37,736 nucleotides of DNA from Bacillota bacterium (GTDB taxonomy: Bacteria; Bacillota; Clostridia; Clostridiales; Caloramatoraceae): NCBI GenBank assembly GCA_023415335.1, contig JAEZLD010000010.1:1-37736 (forward strand), given 5' to 3'. This document shows positions 30,153 to 37,736 of the stretch, one piece after another. The notes beneath the pieces are model-generated. The model searched no databases, was not told the DNA's origin, and was given only the letters and a program-made list of their open reading frames with translations. The translations under genes were made by a program, and so were the position numbers. Every line of letters begins with the position of its first letter. The first letter of the stretch is position 1.

Positions 30153-31085
30153 TTATGCAGATTGATGGTCTGACCTGTATTTTTCCACGTAGGCCTCAAA
30201 GCTCCAGCTCTTTAAGAAGCTTTCGGCGCTGAGGTAGCCGGATTTATAAAGCTCAAGGTTTCTTTCTCTTGAGATGTTAAACTCTGTGGAGTCCACGCCC
30301 ACGGTAGGAATAACTATGCTTCTTGCCAGGTTTTCCTGGGACTTGGTCCTGCTTTCCCTGTCATAGGAGAGGGTATCTGCTATATCATACATGTAGGATA
30401 TAGGGTCGCATCTACCCTCTGAGGTAAAGCTTACCCTTTCATTTTTGAACATGAAGCCAAAGGTAGGCCATCTGGGAGTTCCCTCTACGTCGAATATATT
30501 TATTGGATAATTAAGTGTTACAGAGCCGTCCACAATGTAGCTGGTTCCCTTATTATAATCAAGCTTTACAGGCTTGAAGTAGAAGGGTATGCTTGAGCTC
30601 ATTCTGACAGCGGATGCAATTTTAAACTCCATAGGGTCAAAGCCGTAATCTGCCAGATCATCAGGCAGTACAAGAAGCTTTTTCCTGGTTATGTCAGAGG
30701 CTATTATTTTAAGCCTGGACTGACCCTCGGTGGATATGTCCTTAAACTTTTCAACACCCTTGGCCTTGAGCAGCCCTGCAATCCAGTCCTCTATATAGTC
30801 TCCGCTATACAAGGCTTTTTCCTTGAACAGTCCGAAGGCCTTACCTATGACAGGTATTTTCTGTACACCGCTCTTATCCATGAACTTTGTGTAATCTGTA
30901 TAAAGTATTATCCTTCTAAGCTCCTTGGCACTATAGCCTGCTGCTAAACAGGAGGCTATGACAGAGCCTACAGAGGTTCCTGCAACCTTTTGCCATTCAA
31001 ATCCCTGCTTTTCCAGGTAAGTAAGCGCACCTATCATTCCTATACCGCGCATTCCTCCACCCTGAAAAACTGCATCAGCCTTCAT
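30153..31085 (-). CDS. patatin-like phospholipase (RssA type)
   Basis: A 310-residue patatin-family lipid acyl hydrolase. The oxyanion hole is QGGGMRGIG (N-terminus), the nucleophile S38 lies in GTSVG and the catalytic aspartate D186 in VDGS. No signal peptide, so it acts on membrane lipids from the cytosolic side. The start at 31085 follows GAGGTGTTTTTT; the longer frame adds only three residues. It is transcribed alone, converging on pepT with the hairpin array between. Confidence 0.9.
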   Translation of the reverse strand: MKADAVFQGGGMRGIGMIGALTYLEKQGFEWQKVAGTSVGSVIASCLAAGYSAKELRRIILYTDYTKFMDKSGVQKIPVIGKAFGLFKEKALYSGDYIEDWIAGLLKAKGVEKFKDISTEGQSRLKIIASDITRKKLLVLPDDLADYGFDPMEFKIASAVRMSSSIPFYFKPVKLDYNKGTSYIVDGSVTLNYPINIFDVEGTPRWPTFGFMFKNERVSFTSEGRCDPISYMYDIADTLSYDRESRTKSQENLARSIVIPTVGVDSTEFNISRERNLELYKSGYLSAESFLKSWSFEAYVEKYRSDHQSA

Positions 31086-31507
31086 AAAAAACACCTCGCA
31101 AGCTGTAATTTCAGTAATATGTATAAATATATGTGGATGTCTTTATATTAACATAAAACCTTATTTATAAAAACCACTACCATAATATGCCAGGTTTTAA
31201 ATAAATGTGAATGAAGGGTTATGCCTTATTATAATAAACATTATACTATACCTGCCGGATACGGGTAAAAGGTATTTGTCAACAGAGCTGTTTAAGGAGG
31301 AGTAATTGAAAAGTAATAAATAATAGGGAATAGTGAAGAGGTATGGATGAGAATCCTGTTTAGCAATAAGCAGGTTTTTCGGCAGAGGGAAGGATTTGTT
31401 TAACTGTCCTGAGGAATTGGTTAGATAAAAAGTCTGCTCCGGGTGTTTCTTTACCTTAAAATACCCCTCTGATATAATGTACCTATTACAAGAAACAGAG
31501 GTATCAG
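31086..31507. other. divergent intergenic region, patatin and helicase genes
   Basis: About 420 bases with no credible gene. An isolated AAGGAGGAG near 31295 is followed only by a very short frame. The helicase promoter lies at the right end. Confidence 0.5.
31450..31478 (+). promoter_or_regulatory. probable promoter of the helicase gene
   Basis: TTTACC (31450-31455), 17-bp spacer and TATAAT (31473-31478). The -35 is a 4/6 match. Confidence 0.5.
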
Positions 31508-33469
31508 ATGAAAAGGGACATATTGGAATTACTAGAGAAAAGCAGGGGAATACATTTGAATTCACAGCAGCAGGCAGCAGTCCTTCATTATGAGGGACCT
31601 GCAGCAGTGCTGGCTGTTCCGGGAAGCGGAAAAACCACTGTGCTTATGACCAGGACAGCTAATTTAATAATAAATCATAATATAAAACCAGAGAGCATAC
31701 TTACTATTACCTTTAACAGAGCTGCGGTGCTGGATATGCAATCCAGGTTCCATAGTATATTTGGAAGCGATCTGCCTCCTATGAATTTTTCAACCATTCA
31801 TGCATTCGCATTGAGTGTTGTGAGGAGCTATTACAGGAGATGTGGAAAGCAGATAAGGATAATAGAGGGTGAAAAATCCGAGGCTAACAAAAGCAGAATA
31901 CTTAAGGCTATATACCATGAGGTTAATGGGGAATTTCCAGGTGAGGATAAGCTGGAGGAGCTGTCCAGATGGATTGGCTATATAAAGAACATGATGCTGG
32001 ATGGGGTCCAAAGGGATAAGCTGGACATAAAGATAGACAACTTTATGGATATATTCGTTAAATATGAAGCCTTTAAAAAAGAGAAGGGCTTTATTGATTT
32101 TGATGACATGCTGACAGAGGCCTATAAAATACTTAAGGAGGACAACAGGTTGCTCTCCCATTGCAGGGTCAGGTATCCATATATACAGGTGGATGAGTTT
32201 CAGGATAATTCAAAAATTCAAAATGAGCTTATAAAGCTAATAGCAGGCCCTGCCAACAACCTGTTTGTGGTGGCGGACGATGATCAGTGTATATATGGCT
32301 TCAGAGGAGCATGCCCTCAGGCAGTGCTTGATTTCAGCAGGGAGTACCCAGGAGCTGAGGCTTTCTTTATGGAGCAGAACTTCAGATCCTGTAGGGAGAT
32401 AGTCGAGCTGTCTAATGTTTTTATAAGGGGTAATAATCAAAGATATAACAAGAGCATGTATACAGACAAAAGAGATAAGGGACTTGTAAAGACCATAAGG
32501 ACTAAGGACGAGGAGGAACAGCTGGACATACTGGTAAAGGCCCTGAAGGAAGGAAAGCCTTCCCAGACAGCTATACTGTTTAGAAACAACCTTTCTGCTG
32601 TAACCATTGCAGATAAGCTTATGAGGGAAGGAATACCCTTTAATATTAAGGATAGAAGCCTGCATTTCTTCAAGCACTGGGTTACAGAGGATATATTATC
32701 ATTTCTTAAGCTTGCCATTAACCATCTAGACATGGAAAGCTTTAAAAGAATATACTATAAATGTGGCTGCTATATATCCAGGGAGGCTGTGGAACAGGGA
32801 GAGACTATTTTAGAGAGGGGAGCTCATTCCGTTTACGATGCATTGAGCAGCTCTGCTGCCCTATCAGCCTTTAACAGGATAAAGTTAAATGAACTGGAGG
32901 CATCTATCAGGAGCCTCAGCTATAAAAATCCTGAATTTGCTCTGGAGTATATAGAAAACGATATAGGCTATTTGGATTATATTATGGAAAACGGACCCAA
33001 GAGAGGTTACACAGTTGAAAACCTTAAAAGTATACTGGAGAGTCTTAGGATTATTGCAAGACATACTGCTACCATTACTGGCTTCATGGCAAGGCTTGAT
33101 ACCCTGAGTCAGGGCATACAGGCGGCAGCCTTAAGCAGGGATTTAAATGGAGTTACACTCTCTACTCTTCATTCCAGTAAGGGTTTGGAGTTTGAATCGG
33201 TATACCTGATTGACCTTGCAGAGGGAATCTTTCCTCCACTGAATGCAGTGGAGCTTCAGGAGAAGGGCGATTGTTCTGCCATGGAGGAGGAGAGAAGACT
33301 CTTTTATGTGGGAATGACCAGGGCAAAGGGAAATCTGGTTTTGTTTTACCCAAGAATGAGAAACGGGTCGTTCTCAGAGCCATCAATCTTTCTAAAGGAG
33401 CTTTTAGGCATAATGAATACTGGCAGGGTACGTAATGAGGAGAAGGTAAATGGAGAAGGAAAACAATAA
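31508..33469 (+). CDS. UvrD/PcrA-family superfamily 1 DNA helicase
   Basis: A 653-residue ATP-dependent 3'-5' DNA helicase, somewhat shorter than PcrA (about 720). Motifs in order: Q-motif LNSQQQAAV (17-25), Walker A AVPGSGKTT (36-44), motif Ia ITFNRAA, Walker B DEFQD (229-233), motif III DDDQCIYGFRGA, motif IV QNFRS, motif V STLHSSKGLEF and motif VI FYVGMTRAK. All catalytic residues appear intact. A role in repair or replication-conflict resolution is likely; the missing PcrA C-terminal tail (RNA polymerase binding) suggests a paralogue of PcrA. CAGAGGTATCAG precedes the ATG. The next gene overlaps its end by 20 bp. Confidence 0.92.
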   Translation: MKRDILELLEKSRGIHLNSQQQAAVLHYEGPAAVLAVPGSGKTTVLMTRTANLIINHNIKPESILTITFNRAAVLDMQSRFHSIFGSDLPPMNFSTIHAFALSVVRSYYRRCGKQIRIIEGEKSEANKSRILKAIYHEVNGEFPGEDKLEELSRWIGYIKNMMLDGVQRDKLDIKIDNFMDIFVKYEAFKKEKGFIDFDDMLTEAYKILKEDNRLLSHCRVRYPYIQVDEFQDNSKIQNELIKLIAGPANNLFVVADDDQCIYGFRGACPQAVLDFSREYPGAEAFFMEQNFRSCREIVELSNVFIRGNNQRYNKSMYTDKRDKGLVKTIRTKDEEEQLDILVKALKEGKPSQTAILFRNNLSAVTIADKLMREGIPFNIKDRSLHFFKHWVTEDILSFLKLAINHLDMESFKRIYYKCGCYISREAVEQGETILERGAHSVYDALSSSAALSAFNRIKLNELEASIRSLSYKNPEFALEYIENDIGYLDYIMENGPKRGYTVENLKSILESLRIIARHTATITGFMARLDTLSQGIQAAALSRDLNGVTLSTLHSSKGLEFESVYLIDLAEGIFPPLNAVELQEKGDCSAMEEERRLFYVGMTRAKGNLVLFYPRMRNGSFSEPSIFLKELLGIMNTGRVRNEEKVNGEGKQ

Positions 33470-34151
33470 TCATGTGTGGATAAACGCAGCACTTCTGGTA
33501 CTATTTCTAGGGGTCATGCTATATATATCCCTTAAATACGGGAAAAGCTTAATTGCGCTTTCAAAGAACTCTGAACTGCTGAGGGAGAAAATACTTTCCT
33601 ATGGAAGCTTAAGCATACTTGCACTTATTGCAGCGCAGGTAATCCAGGTGGTAATTGCATTCATACCAGGGGAAATAGTACAGATGATGGGCGGATATAT
33701 ATTCGGCCCCATACTAGGAACATTATACTCACTAGCAGGGATAACACTAGGGGCGGCCATTGTGTTTTTTATTGTTAAAGTAACAGGTTATCCGCTGGTT
33801 AGAACCTTTGTGCCAAGAAAATACATGGATAAGCTTGGGTTTCTTTCTGAAAGTAAAAAGGGCCAGACAGCCATGTTTATACTTTTCCTCATACCTGGCA
33901 TACCAAAGGATATACTGGTATACATTGCAGGGCTTACACCCATAAAGCCAGCAGAGTTTTTCAGCATATTTGTAATTGCAAGGCTTCCTGCACTGGCGGC
34001 TTCCTGCTGGTTTGGTTCAAGCATATATGAGAGGGATTATGTGAAGGCGGCAGTTATCTCAGCGGTGGTACTGGTTCTTGTTGTGGCAGGCTTTGTACTT
34101 AAGAACAAGATTGTGGACAGGCTTGAGAAGAAACTGGATAAAGGTGAATAG
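33450..34151 (+). CDS. TVP38/TMEM64-family membrane protein
   Basis: A 233-residue VTT/DedA-like membrane protein. Five or six helices; the family core is FIPGEIVQMMGGYIFGPILGTLYSLAGITLGA (two re-entrant half-helices, residues 71-102) and FLIPGIPKDILVYIAGLTPI (residues 145-164). Relatives act as lipid scramblases or in undecaprenyl-phosphate recycling. The ATG lies inside the helicase gene with AGGAGAAGGTAA before it, so translation is coupled to the helicase. A terminator follows. Confidence 0.88.
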   Translation: MEKENNNHVWINAALLVLFLGVMLYISLKYGKSLIALSKNSELLREKILSYGSLSILALIAAQVIQVVIAFIPGEIVQMMGGYIFGPILGTLYSLAGITLGAAIVFFIVKVTGYPLVRTFVPRKYMDKLGFLSESKKGQTAMFILFLIPGIPKDILVYIAGLTPIKPAEFFSIFVIARLPALAASCWFGSSIYERDYVKAAVISAVVLVLVVAGFVLKNKIVDRLEKKLDKGE

Positions 34152-34162
34152 ATAATATAAGA

Positions 34163-34192
34163 GGTGGTGTTTTTGCCACCCCTTTTATTTTT
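34163..34192 (+). terminator. terminator after the TVP38 gene
   Basis: GGTGG (34163-34167) pairs with CCACC (34176-34180) around a T-rich loop, followed by CCTTTTATTTTTT. The stem is short but the T-tract is strong. Confidence 0.7.
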
Positions 34193-34215
34193 TATAAAAA
34201 AATTCTAAATACATG

Positions 34216-34244
34216 TTGACAAGATAATAAAAGAAGCATACTAT
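34216..34244 (+). promoter_or_regulatory. promoter of the GntR-ABC operon
   Basis: TTGACA (34216-34221), 17-bp spacer and TACTAT (34239-34244). Just downstream the DNA repeats TAGT several times (34251-34280), a possible binding site for the GntR regulator. Confidence 0.75.
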
Positions 34245-34308
34245 AGAATCATAGTTAGTTAGTAAAGTAGTTAACCAGTAAGCAAACAAACATAAAGGAG
34301 GTGTTAAA

Positions 34309-34677
34309 GTGAATATAGATTTCAACTCTGATAAACCTATTTTCCAACAGATAGCAGAGGAAATACAAGATGCCATACTGTCAGGAGCCTTTCCTGAGGA
34401 GAGCCAGATACCTTCAATTACGGAGTTCTCAGTAAGGTTTAAAATCAATCCTGCAACTGCACTGAAGGGTATAAACATACTTGTAGATAAAAATATCGTA
34501 TACAAGAAAAGGGGTGTTGGGATGTTTGTAGCAGCAGGAGCCGTGGAAAAGCTACGGAATGACCGCCAGGAAAGGTTTTATGAAAGCTATATTAAAGGCC
34601 TTATAGATGAGGCAAAGCGTTTAGGGATAACACAGAATGAAATAAAGGCTATGATAGAAAGGGGATTCCAGAAATGA
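34309..34677 (+). CDS. GntR-family regulator, YtrA subfamily
   Basis: A 122-residue regulator: winged helix-turn-helix (residues 10-75: PIFQQIAEEIQDAILSG... SITEFSVRFKINPATALKGINILVDKNIVYKKRGVGMFV) plus a short C-terminal dimerisation helix pair. This lacks a ligand domain and fits the YtrA subfamily, which represses adjacent ABC transporter genes induced by cell-envelope stress. GTG start with AAGGAGGTGTTAAA directly before it. Its stop overlaps the ABC gene (ATGA), so the operon is autoregulated and coupled. Confidence 0.92.
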   Translation: MNIDFNSDKPIFQQIAEEIQDAILSGAFPEESQIPSITEFSVRFKINPATALKGINILVDKNIVYKKRGVGMFVAAGAVEKLRNDRQERFYESYIKGLIDEAKRLGITQNEIKAMIERGFQK

Positions 34678-35522
34678 GTGGAATAGAAGTAAAAAACGTA
34701 TCCAAAAGCTATGGAACAGTTAAGGCTCTAGAGGATGTAAGCCTTACCCTTGAGCAAAACAAGATATATGGGCTGTTGGGAAGAAACGGGGCAGGAAAGA
34801 CTACGCTGCTAAACATCATAACAAACAGAATATTCGAGGACAGCGGAGAGGTGCTTATAGAGGGGGAGCCACATAAGGAAAACGATAAAGCTCTTGGGAA
34901 GCTGTATATGATGAGTGAAAGCAAGCTGTATCCTGATGGTATGAGGATTGAGAATGTTTTTAAGTGGACAAAGACCTTCTACCCTGATTTTGACCAGGAG
35001 TATGCGCAAAAGACTGCAGAAAAGTTTGGACTTAACCTGAAGAAAAAGACCAATGCACTGTCAACCGGGTATAATTCCATATTTAAGCTAATATTAGCCC
35101 TTTCGGTGAATACTCCATATGTTTTATTGGATGAGCCTGTGCTGGGGCTTGATGCTAACCACAGGGAGATGTTTTATAAGCTATTTTTGGAAAGGTATGC
35201 CGAAAAGCCATTTACAGCGGTTATATCAACCCACCTTATTGAGGAGGTTTCTGGAATCATTGAGGACGTAATAATCATAAAAAATGGCAGGGTTATAAGC
35301 AACGAATCCTGTGAGGAGCTGCTGTCCAAGGGCTATACGGTATCAGGAACTGCGCCTAAGGTTGATTCCTTCATAAAGGATAAGCAGGTAATAGGTACGG
35401 ACACCCTGGGAGGTCTTAAGACAGCATATATACTTGGCAAGGCTGAGGAGAACGTGCCTGAAGGGCTAGAGCTTACCAGGCTTGATTTGCAGAAGCTGTT
35501 CATACAGCTGACCAACGAATAG
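34674..35522 (+). CDS. ABC transporter ATP-binding protein (YtrB-like)
   Basis: A 282-residue ATPase. Walker A is GRNGAGKTT (36-44), Walker B YVLLDEPVLGLD, and the switch histidine lies in ISTHLIEE. The signature reads LSTGYNS in place of LSGGQ, which is common in YtrB-like proteins. The C-terminal 70 residues form an accessory domain ending LTRLDLQKLFIQLTNE. It pairs with the next membrane protein as an exporter or stress-response ABC system. Translation is coupled to the regulator by a 4-bp overlap. Confidence 0.92.
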   Translation: MSGIEVKNVSKSYGTVKALEDVSLTLEQNKIYGLLGRNGAGKTTLLNIITNRIFEDSGEVLIEGEPHKENDKALGKLYMMSESKLYPDGMRIENVFKWTKTFYPDFDQEYAQKTAEKFGLNLKKKTNALSTGYNSIFKLILALSVNTPYVLLDEPVLGLDANHREMFYKLFLERYAEKPFTAVISTHLIEEVSGIIEDVIIIKNGRVISNESCEELLSKGYTVSGTAPKVDSFIKDKQVIGTDTLGGLKTAYILGKAEENVPEGLELTRLDLQKLFIQLTNE

Positions 35523-35533
35523 GAGGGATGGAA

Positions 35534-36277
35534 ATGAATATAAAATCTTCATATAAGTATCAGCTTTTGGATTATAAAAAAGGAGTTGCTATATTCTACA
35601 TCGTAATACTGTGGGTATATGCAATGCTGTCAATAACCATGATAAAGGTTTCTAATGGGAATGAGAGTAGCTTCGGAGGCATGGATATGGCTACCGCTAT
35701 TTTCCTGTTTGTTTGCGGACTCTGTTCATTTAAGGAAAACTTCCTTATGCTTAGCCAGAACGGTGTATCAAGAAAAACAATTTTTAAAGGAAGAATAATG
35801 GTGACTGTAACTATTGCAGTGGCTATGGCACTTATAGATAATGTTATATTCTGGGTATTTAAGGCTATATCCTCATCATATACATCAAACATAGAGTGTC
35901 AGTCTGCATTTGTACAGATATATACGGAAAGAATGCATGGAATATCATCCCTACAGCTATATGCGGGAAACCTGTTATTTGATATAGCCATATATCTTGG
36001 GGCATCCTTTATTGGATATTTCATCACCCTAATGTTCTACAGGATGAACAAGACAGGAAGGGTGATTGCAGGAGTTGGAGTTCCGGTGTTTTTGTCAGTG
36101 GTGCTTCCAGCAATAGATGAGTTTTTAACAAATGGAAGGATATCCATGCTTATAATGAGGGTTGGGGAGTTAATGATGGGAACACCCCAAGGGGTTATCA
36201 TAAGCTTTATAGGCTTTGCAATTGTATTCGGTGCCTTAAGCTGGCTTCTTATGAGAAGGGCTCCTGTAAGGCAATAG
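35534..36277 (+). CDS. ABC transporter membrane subunit
   Basis: A 247-residue ABC-2-like membrane protein with six predicted helices. It has the usual N-terminal cytosolic segment (LLDYKKGVAIFYIVILWVYA) and the SQNGVSRKTIFKGRI cytosolic loop, seen in permeases paired with YtrB-like ATPases. I use the ATG at 35534, six bases after GGAGGG; the earlier ATG at 35528 touches the ribosome site. No terminator is visible before the convergent LysR gene, whose stop is five bases away. Confidence 0.85.
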   Translation: MNIKSSYKYQLLDYKKGVAIFYIVILWVYAMLSITMIKVSNGNESSFGGMDMATAIFLFVCGLCSFKENFLMLSQNGVSRKTIFKGRIMVTVTIAVAMALIDNVIFWVFKAISSSYTSNIECQSAFVQIYTERMHGISSLQLYAGNLLFDIAIYLGASFIGYFITLMFYRMNKTGRVIAGVGVPVFLSVVLPAIDEFLTNGRISMLIMRVGELMMGTPQGVIISFIGFAIVFGALSWLLMRRAPVRQ

Positions 36278-36282
36278 TATAT

Positions 36283-37158
36283 TTAGTGTGAGGCAACCCA
36301 GGACTTTACAAATCTCATGAACCTTTTTGCGGCAGGGGACAGCTTGTCAGAGGTAAGGCTTGCAATGCATATTGTACGATTGCCGCACTCTTCAAGCTCC
36401 CTTACCTCCACTCCGGAGGTTGTAATGCCCTTGAGAACAAGCTCAGGGAGTATGGTTATGCCATGGCCTCCCTTTACCATTGCTACGGCAGAGTAGTCGC
36501 TGGCCATGTTGAAGCTTCTTTCAGGCTTAAGGGATGCTTTCTTAAGTATGGTCCCTACATTGTACTTAATACCCTCTGCGGGGATAATGAAGGACTCCCT
36601 CTTCAGCTCTCCCAGGGGGATTTTTTTATAGCTGCAGAGTCTGTGGCCCTCCGGGAGTATTACCAGGAGCTTATCCTCCTTTAGAGGGGTGGTTGAAAGA
36701 TCCAGCTCGTGATTTTGGACCACAAAGCCACAATCAGCTCTCCCCGATGAAATCCAGGATTCAACCTGCTCATAATCTCCATCTAATATCCTTATGGTGA
36801 TACCAGGATATTGGTTCTTAAACTCGCTTATAATGCTTGGAAGCCATTGTATAGCCACGCTTGTAAAGGTAGCCACCTCTACTATACCTGTTTCCAGGCC
36901 ATTTATGGAATCAGATAGCTGTATAAGCTGGGTATGGCATCGTACGATTTCCCTGGCTAAAGGGAGTATAGCTTCTCCTGCAGATGTAAGCCTTATACCC
37001 GAACGGCTGCGCAGCAGAAGTGGAAAGCCAAGCTCCTTCTCCAGGCTGGACAGTACATGGCTGGCAGCTGACTGTGTATACCCAAGCTCATAGCCTGCCT
37101 TGGTAAGGCTGCCTAAATCTATTGTTTTCACAAAGATAGAGTATTTGCTTATATCCAT
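36283..37158 (-). CDS. LysR-family transcriptional regulator
   Basis: A 291-residue LysR regulator. The helix-turn-helix spans residues 1-60 (GSLTKAGYELGYTQSAASHVLSSLEKELGFPLLLRSRSGIRLTSAG) and the two-lobed effector domain starts near residue 90 (VEVATFTSVAIQWLPSIISEFKNQYPGI). AGGAGTGCATAAAT precedes the ATG. It is divergent from the membrane protein gene at 37300 and probably controls it. The effector is unknown. Confidence 0.92.
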   Translation of the reverse strand: MDISKYSIFVKTIDLGSLTKAGYELGYTQSAASHVLSSLEKELGFPLLLRSRSGIRLTSAGEAILPLAREIVRCHTQLIQLSDSINGLETGIVEVATFTSVAIQWLPSIISEFKNQYPGITIRILDGDYEQVESWISSGRADCGFVVQNHELDLSTTPLKEDKLLVILPEGHRLCSYKKIPLGELKRESFIIPAEGIKYNVGTILKKASLKPERSFNMASDYSAVAMVKGGHGITILPELVLKGITTSGVEVRELEECGNRTICIASLTSDKLSPAAKRFMRFVKSWVASH

Positions 37159-37218
37159 ATTTATGCACTCCTGTAATATAAATGAATATTTTTCATGTTA
37201 ATCTTGAAAAACATTTGT

Positions 37219-37247
37219 TTTACATACGATTTTATACAAATTATACT
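37219..37247 (+). promoter_or_regulatory. promoter of the CD0519-like gene
   Basis: TTTACA (37219-37224), 17-bp spacer and TATACT (37242-37247), in the LysR divergent region. Confidence 0.6.
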
Positions 37248-37299
37248 TTACTTTGGTAAATACATCAACAAATATTGGGATAAAGGGGTATAAGGAAAA

Positions 37300-37736
37300 A
37301 TGGAGACAAATGTAAGTCCATCAAAGGTTGCTATGAAGAAAGAGGTTGGTCTTGAAAGCATTGTTTTCCCAGTTATTTTTGTGGCTTTTTTTGCTATGTT
37401 CGCTTTTAAGATGGGGCTGGTAAATACACTTAACACCTTCATGAACACAGCCTACAGGCTGCTTATTGACACAGTACTTTATATTACAGCTATATGTGTA
37501 CTTATGGGGGCTATATCAGCTCTTTTTTCGGAGTTTGGACTGATTTCCCTGGCTAATAAGCTTTTAAAGCCGCTTATGAAGCCCATATATGGTCTCCCAG
37601 GGGCCGCAGCACTAGGGGTTATAACTACATTTCTTTCAGATAATCCAGCTATACTGACCTTAGCAGATGATAAATATTTTAAACGTTTTTTCAAGGCTTA
37701 TCAGTTTCCTGCTCTGACTAACATAGGGACAGCCTA
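37300..37736 (+). CDS. CD0519/CD1768-family gate-domain membrane protein (partial)
   Basis: The first 145 residues of a membrane protein that runs off the right edge. It begins METNVSPSKVAMKKEVGLES, followed by helices at about 21-41 and 56-77 and the segment KPIYGLPGAAALGVIT, then TFLSDNPAILTLADD. This matches the CD0519/CD1768 family related to nucleoside-recognition (gate) domain proteins; transport is likely but the substrate is unknown. AAGGAAAA sits close to the ATG. Divergent from a LysR regulator. Confidence 0.75.
   Translation, partial: METNVSPSKVAMKKEVGLESIVFPVIFVAFFAMFAFKMGLVNTLNTFMNTAYRLLIDTVLYITAICVLMGAISALFSEFGLISLANKLLKPLMKPIYGLPGAAALGVITTFLSDNPAILTLADDKYFKRFFKAYQFPALTNIGTA

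Noticed and set aside
31197..31565. A 122-codon minus-strand frame before the helicase gene
   Set aside because: It overlaps the helicase promoter and start, has no recognisable domain or ribosome site.

Overview
The window comes from a low-GC, Gram-positive anaerobe, most likely class Clostridia. The signs are AT-rich intergenic DNA, strong GGAGG ribosome sites, TTGACA/TATAAT promoters, many Rho-independent terminators, and typical clostridial genes (methionine gamma-lyase, a UPF0735/PheB-like ACT protein, kbl-tdh, YhhN, a CD0519/CD1768-like membrane protein). No phage, insertion sequence or CRISPR array is visible.

Layout. 1-4343: a sugar-transfer-type ATP-grasp protein, an APH-fold kinase and a methionine gamma-lyase, then a gene-poor stretch. 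4344-17980: a DeoR regulator divergent from a long co-directional nucleoside cluster. The cluster holds a uridine-phosphorylase-like enzyme, a trimeric-type PNP, a BMP lipoprotein with a double ATPase and two permeases (nucleoside ABC importer), a second divergent phosphorylase, an MTA/SAH/adenosine-deaminase-type amidohydrolase, a class II aldolase, an MtnA-like sugar-1-phosphate isomerase and a YqhD-like iron alcohol dehydrogenase, ending at a terminator. 18003-23315: lipid kinase, YhhN, a 34-residue membrane peptide, tRNA-Arg(ACG), the ACT protein and the kbl-tdh threonine degradation pair. 23893-27942: HtrA, small membrane proteins, an O-antigen-ligase-like protein and short proteins of unknown role. 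28208-37736: zinc-ribbon protein, PepT, a hairpin-repeat array, patatin, UvrD-type helicase, TVP38 protein, a GntR-ABC-permease operon, and a LysR regulator divergent from a membrane protein cut by the window end.

Main result. The nucleoside cluster encodes a logically complete route: import, deamination at the base, phosphorolysis to a (modified) ribose-1-phosphate, isomerisation to the 1-phospho-ketose, aldol cleavage to DHAP plus a two-carbon aldehyde, and reduction of that aldehyde to an alcohol. With 5'-deoxyadenosine or methylthioadenosine this would be a DHAP-shunt-like pathway that uses a deaminase plus PNP and no kinase. With ordinary nucleosides it would give DHAP and glycolaldehyde/ethylene glycol, avoiding the pentose phosphate route. 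The isomerase keeps the MtnA catalytic Cys and Asp but has lost the usual VRGAPAIG loop. A decayed C-terminal piece of a second isomerase gene lies just upstream of the aldolase, and a GNAT fragment follows the dehydrogenase, so this end of the cluster has been rearranged. The cluster is preceded by a consensus promoter and a leader of about 500 nt with several hairpins.
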